A stretch of DNA of 64,000 bases. Origin: Petunia secreta (Eukaryota > Streptophyta > Magnoliopsida > Solanales > Solanaceae). The stretch lies in assembly GCA_029990175.1 (NCBI GenBank), contig JARKIP010000064.1, positions 11,240,001-11,304,000 of the forward strand, given 5' to 3'. Position numbers and translations under genes: made by a program. Positions 10,515-20,087 of the stretch are shown piece by piece (within the stretch, counting starts at the first letter, position 1; each line of letters starts with the position of its first letter). The notes beneath the pieces are model-generated. The model ran no database searches. It was given only the letters and a program-made list of their open reading frames with translations, and had not been told where the DNA came from.

Positions 10515-11500
10515 TGATATATAAGAAAACAATAAAGACTTTTGAAACTTGTGGTTTAACACAAGTTGTAGTAGTAATTTTGATAAGACCCAAATTGGAG
10601 CCAAAACGCCAACCATCAAGAGCTAAGCTTGAGAGCACAAAGAGTACCGCCAAGGCCCCCGAAAGCGACTTAAAGATCATGCAAAGGAGCGCCACGGGAG
10701 GAGGACCGCCTAGGCCCCAAAGGAGAGGCTCGGGAGACACATTTCGAGACATTTCAAGCCTTCAAGGAAGTAGGCGGACCGCCCCTTTGACTAGGCGGAC
10801 CGCCCACTTTGTGTCTGACCTCTGGATCTCAGTCCGCCTCTGCAGTAGGCGGAGGGCCTGCTTGGGACGCCTGATGAGACTAGGCGGGGCGCCTACCTAC
10901 ACTAGGCGGGGCGCCTAGTTGCGTTGTTTTGCACGGGAATGCCATGCGTAGTTCCTATTTTGGCCCTACGAGGCTTGTATTGTTTTTATTACATTTGAGG
11001 GCTTTTAGACATTTCATTTAGAAGTGTGGTGAACCTATAAATACCACACTTAGTCATTTATTTCATTTAGCTAGTTTTGTAGATAGAATTGAGAGATAGA
11101 ATAGGCTAGGCCTTTCTTGTTGAAGCGTTGACTTCGAGTATCTCTTACGTTGAATCCATGGAGGATCACCGCTAGTGTGAATCCCGTTTAATGGTTCAAG
11201 TCTCTTCTCCCTTTTGAATTAATCTAATTGTTTAGTTTGATTCAATTCTTTCTTCTATTTCTATTCTCCCCAATCCCTTACGTTCTTGTTATCTTGTGAT
11301 TGTTGCTTCCGCATCCTTGTTATTTGCTTCCGCGTATTTGATCCTTATCAAATTTATATGGTTGTACAACATCTAATAAAGAATGAAAATACAAGTTTTA
11401 AAACTAAATAATTTTTAAATATAGAAGATAATTATTTTGTATACACTAAAATAACAAGAACTTCACCTAAATTGGGATGGAACAAGTAGTATTTATCATT
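10515..11500. mobile_element. Stowaway-like MITE remnant interrupted by a solo LTR
   Basis: The left flank of the solo LTR (10530-10556) contains AAAGACTTTTGAAACTTGTGG, a phrase also present in the clear Stowaway MITE at 15669-16115. The right flank ends near 11500 with TTGGGATGGAACAAGTAGTA, a mutated GGGACGGAGGGAGTA-type terminus. The two halves therefore look like one older MITE split by the LTR. The outer edges are approximate. Confidence 0.45.
10581..11350 (+). mobile_element. Solo LTR, 770 bp, gypsy-like
   Basis: Starts TGATAAGACCC and ends GATCCTTATCA (TG...CA with an extended inverted repeat TGATAAG/CTTATCA), flanked by a perfect 5-bp TSD AATTT (10576-10580 and 11351-11355). A TATA-like CCTATAAATACC lies near 11034, consistent with + orientation. 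It contains a GC-rich cluster (about 10690-10920) in which TAGGCGGACCGCC, TAGGCGGGGCGCC and variants recur. There is no internal region or second LTR, so it is a solo LTR left by recombination. A gypsy origin is inferred from size and from the GC-cluster layout seen in the Athila-like LTRs at 23.7 and 35 kb. Confidence 0.85.
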
Positions 11501-13987
11501 CCCTTATTAATGATCAATCACGGGAAAATATTTTACACAAACCTTACGTAAAGTTTAAACTCAATCTTGAAATACATGATTGTTTTTCATATATTCTTTG
11601 ATCGAAAAGTTTTGTATCTGAATACTTCCATCGATTAGTTCACAAGGACCCACAAGAAATCCACTAGTTATTTATCCAATGCCCGAAGATGAAGATGAAG
11701 ATGAAGCTAAAGCTAAAGGGGAAATAAATTTTAGCTAGTGTTCCTTTCTTCTCTTTCTCACCCGACATGAGAACTTGGAGAATGGTGCCCCTCGGTCAAG
11801 ATACTTTGCTTTGACAAAAGAATCTAAGGACAGAACCAATAAGGTAAAAAAAGGGGAAGATGTGATGACAGCAATAACAAAAGTAGTCTAAGCTAATGAT
11901 GATTGGTATTCCTGCTACAATTACATGGCACGTAGGTAGAGAGAGATATATTGTTTTTTCCACCAATCTATCATTTGGTCACTTGTATTCTTGCTTAAGC
12001 AGATTCCCACTGCCATACATTGTGCACCAGAACATGGCTACATGGTATACAACTTTCCACAATAAAACTCAGCATGTTGATTTTCTTGACTTAATTATTT
12101 ACTTCAGATCAAAATTAAGATGCTATTGGCTTAGCTCACTGCCAGATTGGGAATGTCTCCTGAACCCCTGATTAATCTCGAGTTATACTGCTGCAACAAA
12201 AGTGTTCTGTCAAAGCTACCATGTCTAAACAATGCACCATAACTGAAAAGAAAAGCTGTCGGACGCAGTGGAGCACTTGAGCTCATGAAATTTCACCCAT
12301 AAAAACACAGTGTTAACATTTAGAGAATGTAATCATCACCACCACTTAAAAAGTGATTTGAATGTGGGTGCTTTGCGAAAAACAGATAAATGATAACCTT
12401 GAGCGAGAATAGACCATCTGATTAGCCCCACTGGCATGACTACAAGAACAACAAAGCTAAAAGAAGGTTTTTGAAATCAACCAGTCAAGGTGGTTCAAAA
12501 TTACCAGAGGAGCAGGTCATAGCAGCCCAGATATAAATCATGAACCAGAAGAATTACAAAGGAAAGGCAGAAAAGTAATGCAGACATCAGGAGGACACAG
12601 GCTCTCCATGTCAGTCACCCACTTTATCTTTTTAAAGACGTTAGTAACATAAAACAAGTTCATGAATCATGATAAAGACATCTAATCTTGATCTATAAAA
12701 CTTCAATTGCACTTGTGATCACAAACTACAAACTTCCACTTTCCAACCATGTATGACTGGCAAAGAAAGATTCAATCATCAAGAATAATAGTAAAAAAGT
12801 TGAACTAAACAAATCACTCAATTAGCAGATTCAGGAAACTACCATCTATCCCATGTTGGTTGATTGTTATCAACTTCATACTCCATGTCAATCGAACCCC
12901 CATTGTGTTCAGGGACAAAAGCATCAACAGTAAACACAATACAAAAACCAAACAGAGAATCAGTGTCTACAACCCCGCTAACCACCATCATACAACAACC
13001 ACATTGAAGGTCAAATCTACTAACAAATTATAACAAACATGGCCAATGCCACAAAATAATGCCAGTGACAAACTCACAAACACTAGAAAAAAAGATAAGC
13101 CCCATTTCCCATCCCGTGAGTTGAAAGAAATAATCATGTTCTTCAAGGCTTTGCTAGTACCATAAAAAGGTGTACCATGTCGCTTGTAGCATATATGCTA
13201 GGAAGAAACTGAGGCATCTGAGTGTATTACCTCATTAAAGAGAAACTAACAGTGCTCTAGAGTTGAGGCAAATCCAAACAAACTTTGAAAATACTGCATG
13301 AAAGCAAAAGCACACTCAAATTTGATTTTTTTTATCCTGTCAAGAAGACAATATATATTCCCCATTTTGTTACTTCCTTCACCTATAACTTCAACAGAAT
13401 TGTTAACAATCAGTCAATTGCCAATAAAAGGCAAAAGCGAAAGCATGTAATAGTCACAAAATTTACCAAATGGCCATTTAAAAATGTCTTCACCGTTGAA
13501 AGGAACTCATATCATATAACGCATCATACACACAAGGAATCCATAATACCACTAATTAGCTCGCTCATAAACAACTAGTATGCCTCAATTCCAAGCTAGT
13601 TGAAATAATCAGCTCGCTCACCGCATCATAAAATGTGAACACCAAGGCTACATTCTAATTCAAGAGATCATATAAACATTAAAGTAACAAAAAATTTCTC
13701 TATTCCATTGTCTTTAACATACATGTACAAAGCAAACTCTATTTTATGCCATTTTGATAGCTACATCATATCAATTTGGGCATAAAAGACTCTAAATTCA
13801 TGAAATATAATCCAATGATTCCCCCAAAATGTACATGTTCAACTTATAAACTATATATTCCTATTATAAAACACCCCCAAAACAAGAAGATTCTTTTTAA
13901 TTCCTAATGACTTACCTTTTCTATCTTATCGGAAACAACCTCTCCACCCGACTCCATTTGTGGATAGCACTCAGTATGTTGTTGTTG
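11356..13987. other. Unique non-coding DNA downstream of the VQ gene
   Basis: About 2.6 kb with little repeat signature. It lies 3' of the minus-strand VQ gene and could hold its 3' untranslated exons, because the VQ transcript has a splice-donor motif just after its stop codon. One minus-strand frame from about 13030 down to a stop at 12839-12841 is open for about 64 codons and ends in an acidic tail (MEYEVDNNQPTWDRW), but I see no known domain. A (GATGAA)n patch occurs at about 11687-11704. Confidence 0.4.
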
Positions 13988-13994
13988 ACTTACC
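13988..13994 (-). other. Candidate 3'-UTR intron donor of the VQ gene
   Basis: Reading on the minus strand, AAAAAAAAG|GTAAGT occurs about 25 bases after the VQ stop codon. A second GTAAGT donor-like site sits at 13915-13910. These are strong plant donor motifs and suggest a spliced 3' UTR. No transcript evidence is available here. Confidence 0.35.
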
Positions 13995-14018
13995 TTTTTT
14001 TTAATCTATTGAAATTAC

Positions 14019-14939
14019 TCAAATACCCTTCCAAGTTGGGCTTGGCACAGGAAGTGTCGGTGACAGAGGCAGCTGTTGAAACCCTAATTGACCGGACGGT
14101 GAAAGCAACCCATATGGCGACTTTGGCGACGGCAAACACCCAAAAGGCAATGGCGACGAAGGAAAAGACGGAAACGACGGGAAACCGGATGAAGACGCCG
14201 TCGGCTGCGGAGGAAAGTTCTGTTGTTGCGGCTGAGGCGGCGGAAATGGCGGTTGCTGCTGCGGCGGACCCCAACGGGGAGCCAGCGGGGAAAGCCCACT
14301 CGTACCAGAAGCAATTGAGTTCTGTAAAAACCTCATGTAAGCGGAGATCGGAGATTCCGCCGCCGCGTGCACCGCCGGGAACGGCGGAAGAGGTGATAAA
14401 GGCGGCGGCTGTGGTTGACTTTGACCACCAGCAACATGTCCAGTACTGGAACTAACCACGTGTACAAAAGGAGGTGGACGTGTCCCAATCTGAGCTAACG
14501 GAGGAGGACGGATCCTCTGCAGCCGTGAGCTTTGCGCTTTATTGCTTTGTGTACCGGGCTGTCCTTTAAAAGACGGCACGGGAGGATTATTAATCCTTTC
14601 ATGAGCAGGTGAACCCGTAAGTTTCTGAACAACATCCCTAAAATCACTCTTGTTAATATTATAAACCGGCGGCTGTTGCTGCGGCGGCGGTGCTGGAGGC
14701 GCGTGGACTTGTATCGGTGGCGTGTGGGTATGCACCGGCGGCGCGTGAGTGTTCTGATTGTGATTATTATGGTCAAAAAGAGGTGGTTTTCTAATGGGTT
14801 TTGAAATCTTGTGAGAAATTTTGTTGAGATGTTTCAAATACATGTCTCTGTTACCACCACTATTACTACTGGTGGTACTACTAGCAGTGGTAACAGTACA
14901 ATCAGTTTCAGCAGAGGATTTATCAGAGCTTTTATCCAT
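14019..14939 (-). CDS. VQ-motif protein, HAIKU1 (IKU1/VQ14)-like
   Basis: A single-exon 306-residue protein starting at ATG 14939. The N-terminus is Ser/Thr-rich, followed by a conserved basic block YLKHLNKISHKISKPIRKP (residues 34-52). The VQ core FRDVVQKLTG lies at 100-109, preceded by VYNINKSD. A third short block AYMRFLQNS is near 201-209. The rest is Pro/Gln/Ser-rich and disordered, with repeated SP/LSP sites in the tail that could be MAP-kinase targets. VQ proteins are nuclear cofactors that bind WRKY transcription factors through the VQ core; HAIKU1 in Arabidopsis controls endosperm growth and seed size with the WRKY factor MINI3. The three blocks together favour the HAIKU1 subgroup. 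The reading frame is intact and it is the only clear host gene in the window. The opposite strand has long open frames only because of the biased codons. Confidence 0.88.
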   Translation of the reverse strand: MDKSSDKSSAETDCTVTTASSTTSSNSGGNRDMYLKHLNKISHKISKPIRKPPLFDHNNHNQNTHAPPVHTHTPPIQVHAPPAPPPQQQPPVYNINKSDFRDVVQKLTGSPAHERINNPPVPSFKGQPGTQSNKAQSSRLQRIRPPPLAQIGTRPPPFVHVVSSSTGHVAGGQSQPQPPPLSPLPPFPAVHAAAESPISAYMRFLQNSIASGTSGLSPLAPRWGPPQQQPPFPPPQPQQQNFPPQPTASSSGFPSFPSFPSSPLPFGCLPSPKSPYGLLSPSGQLGFQQLPLSPTLPVPSPTWKGI

Positions 14940-15089
14940 AGAAAAATGGCAGAGGAACTTTCTCTCTCTAGACCAGTCTAAGACTTTCTCTCTCTTTATT
15001 AGTTGGGGTGGGGAGGGTGGGTGGTGTGGTGTGTATTATATTTACTGACTTTTTGTAAAGAGAAATGTGTGACCACACATAGAGTAAGG

Positions 15090-15106
15090 ACAAATATATA
15101 TAGTAT
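15090..15106 (-). promoter_or_regulatory. Putative TATA box and CT-rich 5' UTR of the VQ gene
   Basis: On the minus strand, CTTATACTATATATATTTG lies about 155-165 bp upstream of the VQ start codon. Between it and the ATG are CT-repeat tracts (GAGAGAGAAAG on the + strand, 14960-14998) typical of plant 5' UTRs and Y-patches. Position and composition fit a core promoter; this is inference only. Confidence 0.5.
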
Positions 15107-15666
15107 AAGAAATATTAGGACTTAATACAGTAATAAAGATTATGCCTTTTTTATTGTTAGAGTAATCAAATTACAAGATTATAAATGACAAATATTCAAA
15201 CTTGGTACAGTTTTACTTTTTTACTATTTATGTAAGACTAGAAAAGGAAAAAAAGTGAATAAAAAGAAAAAGAGTGAGGGGGGAATTTGCTTTAGATTTT
15301 GGGGAATTGAGTTTAGTTAAAAAGAAGAGAAGAGTGGGTAAATGGGACATATATGAAAGGGTTTAAAAGAAAGAGACAAATTGGTCCCAGCTAGGCTTAA
15401 AGAGGATATGGGTTGAATGGAGGAGACTGTGCATTCGTGTGTGTGTTGTGTATGTAATGAATTGATGATGGTGATAAGTGTGTTTGAGGATGCGTGTGAT
15501 ATCAATTGCTAAGATAAGAATGGAATAGGTGAGTGATTACGTTTGTATTTCTTTGTCTTGTTCTACACTTGATTTGCTTACGAGTTGAGTCTAGTAGCTC
15601 CATCATCAATTCAAAATCTCTGGTCAAAAATAGAACCACATTATTGATTCGGTCATACTCCCTTAG
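15107..15666. other. Upstream region of the VQ gene
   Basis: AT-rich intergenic DNA with purine-rich tracts (15240-15380) and no open frame with recognisable content. It probably contains the VQ gene's upstream regulatory region, bounded by the Stowaway MITE at 15669. Confidence 0.4.
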
Positions 15667-15668
15667 TA

Positions 15669-16115
15669 CTCCTCCGTTCCACTTTAGATGAATCTATTTA
15701 ATTTTGTACGGAGTTTAATAAAGAAAAAAAGACTTTTGAAACTTGTGGTCTAAAATAACTAATAGATATTTGTGTGGCTACAAATCATTTAGGAATGAGT
15801 AAAAATAAAAATTTCTTTTCAAATTCAGAAATAAGTCATTCTTTTTTAAACAGACTAAAAAGGAAATATGTTCATTCTTTTTTAAACGGAGGCATCTGTC
15901 CCACTTTTTTTGTCATATTTTCTTTATTTGTCTGTCCTAAAAAAATTGTTATATTTCTAAATTTGGCAATAATTCAACTCTAAAGTTACTTTTTGACTCA
16001 TTTATAGCCACACAAATATCCATGATTTATTTTAGACCACAAATTTCAAAAGTCTTCCTTATTTTATTAAACTTTGTGCCAAGTCAAAGTACGACTAACA
16101 AATTGGGACGGAGGG
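15669..16115. mobile_element. Stowaway/mariner-type foldback MITE, about 450 bp
   Basis: The left end CTCCTCCGTTCC and right end GGGACGGAGGG are flanked by TA (15667-15668 and 16116-16117). Arms of about 150 bp are inverted copies of each other: AAGACTTTTGAAAYTTGTGGTCTAAAATAA, GATATTTGTGTGGCTA and other phrases match in reverse complement. An internal CGGAGGCATCTGTCCC near 15889 suggests a second, shorter MITE end inside. Non-coding. It lies about 560 bp upstream of the VQ TATA box. Confidence 0.8.
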
Positions 16116-16141
16116 TATGATTTAGGCAATTGATTTACATA

Positions 16142-16376
16142 CTCCCTCCATCTCATTTTATTTATTGTAATTTTCTTATTAATTTATGACAAAATTATTA
16201 TAACTTTATATTTAAAAATAATTTAACTCTAATAGTTAATCTTTTCAATGTAATCATTTATAACTACACAAATACAAACGGCTTATTTTAAATAGCAAGT
16301 TTCTAAAATATTTCATCCTTTATTATATTTTGTGTCAAGTCAAACTGTTATTATGACAAAAAAAGTGGAATAGAGA
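16142..16376. mobile_element. Second degenerate Stowaway-like MITE
   Basis: Begins TA-CTCCCTCCATCTCATTTTA and contains family phrases such as TGTGTCAAGTCAAA. The right end (GTGGAATAGAGATAA) is a decayed inverse terminus. Adjacent to, and related to, the MITE at 15669-16115. Confidence 0.5.
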
Positions 16377-17230
16377 TAACATTAGATAATTATAGACAAC
16401 TTTTGTAATGATTATTAATATGAATAATAGTAACGGGTTAATTTCACCGGTGGTCACTGAATTATTGTTTCATTACCACAAAGTCACTTTTGTTTCATTT
16501 GTTACCCTAAAGTCACTCAACTTTGCTCCGGTCTACAACAAAGTCACTCTAGCCGGATTTTATTTAAAACTTGCCGGAAAAATGATGTGGCATCTTTAAT
16601 TAAAAATAATTTTCTTAATTAATTTTTCATCTATTAATCTAATTCTTTAACCCATTATCTTATTCTACCAAACCCAAACTCATTTCACAACTTCTTTTTT
16701 GCCACATTATGCCAGGGATTTCACTACTTCTTTTTTGCCACATTATGTCAGGGAGACACATTAGAAATATATTTTAACTAACTGAAAATTAACAAGACAA
16801 TCTAATTTAACAGGACATTTCAAAGAAGTAATCTTCGGTTAGTTTCCAACTAAGACCTACTGAATTGTTATTGTTATTGTATTATCGCCACACACATCAT
16901 TTTTTAAGGCTTTATATCTGTATGTCAATTATTTTTTAATGTAGTAATCAAAAGCAAGGACAGACCTATAAATTAGAGTGTCATATCTTACATGAAGATA
17001 TACAAATAACTATTTTATTAGTGAAAATTTTGAAATTTGATAAATATTATCTACCAGATAATCGTTGGGGTATCAAGCAAAAATCCGAAAAAAGAGAGAG
17101 AAAAACCAAAAAAAAATCAACTTTATTTGGTATCAGCTTGTTTGGATGGTTGTTATCGTACTGTTACTGTACAGTTACTATAAAATAATCGGAAAAAGGC
17201 CAAATTTTGCCCCTCTACTATGGTAAATGT

Positions 17231-18569
17231 GGCAGGTTTACCCCCCGTTAAGTTTTTGGTATAACTATACCCCTACCATTACCATAGTACACTAATTTGC
17301 CCTTATAGTTGACGGGTCTCCAACGTGTACAATACGTGGCTGCCACCGCAGTGCCATGTAGATCCAAACCATAGTAGAGGGGCAAATTTGGCCATTTTTG
17401 TTTTTTCCAAAGTCGTATCTGGACTAAGTTTCAATACTTAAAGAAGAAGTTTTGATGCTTAGAGGAGTTATTATAAGAGGGAAAAATGCGCTAAGAATGG
17501 TAGATAAGATATTTGGGAGAAATGCAGAATTAAAATAATACTCCCTTCAGTTTGGTTCCATAAGAAAGATATACTTTTGAATTTTGTGGCTAAAATTATC
17601 TTTATTAAAGATAAGATAAAAGTTTAAAAATAAAATTATTTCTAAATAAATAGATATGTTCTTTTTAAAAAGACTAAAAGGTAAAATATGCTACGCCTAT
17701 TAAAGTGGATGAACAGTTCTTTCCGGTATTTCAATTTAAAAAATATTTTTAAATTTATCACAAAAAGTAATTTTTGCTACATATTGACTTATTAACTTTA
17801 ATTTAATCTCTTTTCCTTTATAATGGCATACTTTTTGTAACAATAGAAAAAAACATAAGATTTTATGTATTAAAGATAATACTTTATTATATTTTTTTCT
17901 TTAATGCATACTAAAATTTGTGATTTTAAATATAATACTTTATTATATTTTTTTATACTGTTACAAAAAGTATGCCATTAAAGAAAAAGAGATTAAACTA
18001 AAATTAATAAATCAATATATAGTAAAAATCACTTTTTGTGATAAATTAAAAATATCTTTTAAATTGAAACACCGGAAAGAACTGTTCATCCACTTTAATA
18101 GGCGTAGCATATTTTACCTTTTAGTCTTTTTAAAAAGAACATATCTATTTATTTATAAATAATTTTATTTTTAAACATTTATTTTATCTTTAATAAAGAT
18201 AATTTCAGTCACAAAATTCAAAAGTATATCTTTCTTATGGAACCAAATCGAAGGGAGTATCATTTTAATTCCGCATTTCTCTCAAAATATCTTATCTACC
18301 ATTCTTAGCACATTTTTCCCACTTATTATAACTCCTCTAAGCATCAAAACTTCTTCTTTAAGTATTGAAATTTAGTCCAGATACGACTTTGGAAAAAACG
18401 GAAAAGAGCCAAATTTTCTCCTCAACTATAGTTTGGATCTACATGGCATTGAGGTGGCAGCCACATATTGTACACATTGGAGGCCCGTCAACTATAAGGG
18501 TAAATTAGTGTACTATGGTAACGGTAGGGGTATAGTTATACCAAAAACTTAACGGGGGTAAACATGCCC
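17231..18569. repeat. 1.34-kb palindrome (about 615-bp arms, about 108-bp spacer)
   Basis: 17231-17846 and 17955-18569 are inverted copies of each other with few mismatches. For example CAGATACGACTTTGGAAAAAAC and ATAGGCGTAGCATATTTTACC recur in reverse orientation. The outermost left part (17191-17408) is itself a small foldback with GGAAAAAGGCCAAATTTTGCCCC ends that resemble the TIR of the MULE at 1620. A transcript across it would form a long double-stranded hairpin, a likely source of 24-nt siRNAs. Confidence 0.85.
17541..18258. mobile_element. Stowaway-like MITE at the centre of the palindrome
   Basis: Ends CTCCCTTCAGTTTGGTTCC and GGAACCAAATCGAAGGGAG, each next to TA. It occupies the exact dyad centre: the DNA on both sides is inverted-symmetrical as well (TTAAAATAATA to the left, TATCATTTTAA to the right). 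Non-coding; loop at about 17847-17954. Confidence 0.75.
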
Positions 18570-19693
18570 TATTTATACTTTAAAATTTTATTTTATCGTA
18601 TCGTATTGTATCGTTAGTCCGTCGTTACATAACGATAGAGCCCATTTTATGTAACGATCGATTTTGTGTGATCATGTCGTTACCGTGTCTTTTTTCTCTC
18701 TTCTTACTCTTAATATATTACCATTTATCTTATCTTTTTTATAATAACTCTATCATGTATCTTATTATTTTCTTGGCAATATTGTAAATTCATTCTTCAC
18801 TTACTAGTATGTTATAGCATGAAACTACTGCAAACAATATAATCTATCAAAATGTTGAACGCAATAAAACATAAAGTACAATACAATAGATATATTATGA
18901 AACCATATACATAACAACAATCCAAACGAGCTGTTATTTTGGTTTTAAAATTTTAAAAAATCGCATAGCTAGTTTTATTTCATAAATGAAAAACCGAACC
19001 AAACCGATCTAAGCTTGTTCATTTTTATTCATTCCCCGTTCCTCATTTTCCCTTTTTGCATAACCAATTTGCCTAACATTACTCAATTTGATTAATTAAT
19101 TAACTCAATATGAAACAGAGGAAGAGAAATGACATCGGTATGAAATGGTTATGCAAGACGACGACGTAGTGAAATGTATTTGGGTCGGGTAGAATAAGAA
19201 TAATGGGTTAAGGAATTAGATTAATAGATGAAAAATTAATTAAGAAAATTATTTTTAATTAATGATGCCACATCATTTTTCCGGCAAGTTTTAAACAAAA
19301 TCTGGCTTGAGTGACTTTGTTGTAGACCGGAGCAAAGTTGAGTGACTTTTGGGTAACAAATAAAACAAAAGTGACTTTGTGGTAATGAAACAATAGTTCA
19401 GTGACCACCGGTGAATTAACCCTAATAGTAACTAACATACTATAATAAGTTGAACTACACTAATATAAAAAGAAAATTACAAGGCCGTGCATATAATTTA
19501 AATATTTAAATTAAACGGGGTAAACTATTTTTATTTTCGCTTCGACATTATATTGTGTGAAATTGCAGGAATTTTGCTGCAAAATGAGTTCCAATAGAAG
19601 TACATTTTCAATAAGTGAGAAAAATTATGAGTAGTATTGTCTCTATTACCTATTTGAGATTTCTTTTTTCAAGAAATTAACAATTGAATAAAG

Positions 19694-20087
19694 TGTTGGG
19701 GATTTTTTGAATAGTTGTGAATGGGAAAAGGGACCATAAGCACCTCTTTGTTGAAAAGGTATCACAACTTTTCATAACACCCATTCTTGGTCTATAAATA
19801 GTGAGACACTTCCTCATTTTAGAAATATACAACAAAATAATTCTCCTTTCTTCTAGAGTCGTGTGATTTGCTACCGTATTTGCGTTCGCTGTTTACTGTG
19901 ATTTGAATTACCGCTATCACAGTAAGGTTAATTCCGTTCTATCCTGGGAGAAATTAATCCACAACCTTGGGTAACTGTGAGGGGATTAGATTTCTTAAGG
20001 ACAAGCAGTGTATACTGTAGGCTCGGAATTTTTCTACTTCATCTCTTTCTGATTTTCAGTTTATTTTCAAAAGTGCAGATTCTAACA
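19694..20087 (+). repeat. 5' LTR of copia element
   Basis: TATA box CTATAAATA at 19792-19800, followed by a plausible R region. It differs from the 3' LTR at a handful of visible sites (for example GGGACC versus GGCACC, TCACAACTT versus TCACACCTT, CAAGCAG versus CAAACAG, GTAGGCTCGG versus GTTGGCTCAG), so it is clearly older than the gypsy element nested inside. Confidence 0.9.

Larger units (their letters stand above)
17134..18933. mobile_element. MITE with CAGCTYGTTTGGAT termini
   Basis: The left end CAGCTTGTTTGGATGGTTGTTAT and right end, as reverse complement, CAGCTCGTTTGGATTGTTGTTAT match at 20 of 23 positions. It sits within the 3-kb MULE-type element and contains the large palindrome. 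No convincing TSD was found, so the superfamily is left open; CAG-type termini could be hAT-like. Confidence 0.5.
16435..19422. mobile_element. Non-autonomous MULE-type element, 3 kb, with long TIRs and nested MITEs
   Basis: Flanked by a perfect 10-bp direct repeat TAATAGTAAC (16425-16434 and 19423-19432). Both ends start GGGTTAATTYCACCGGTGG and remain inverted copies for about 250 bp (16435-16687 and about 19170-19422) with only scattered differences. The TSD length and GGG-type long TIRs suggest a Mutator-like non-autonomous element. There is no coding sequence. The interior is filled by other inverted-repeat elements (17134-18933, 17231-18569, 17541-18258). Confidence 0.8.

Noticed and set aside
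12839..13030. Minus-strand frame of about 64 codons ending in an acidic MEYEVDNNQPTWDRW tail
   Set aside because: Looks somewhat protein-like but has no recognised family, no clear acceptor and lies in the probable 3' region of the VQ gene; listed only as part of the spacer.
13907..14455. Long + strand ORF (182 codons) over the VQ gene
   Set aside because: Antisense to the clear VQ frame and Ala/Glu/Lys-rich only because of the Pro/Ser/Gln codons on the other strand.
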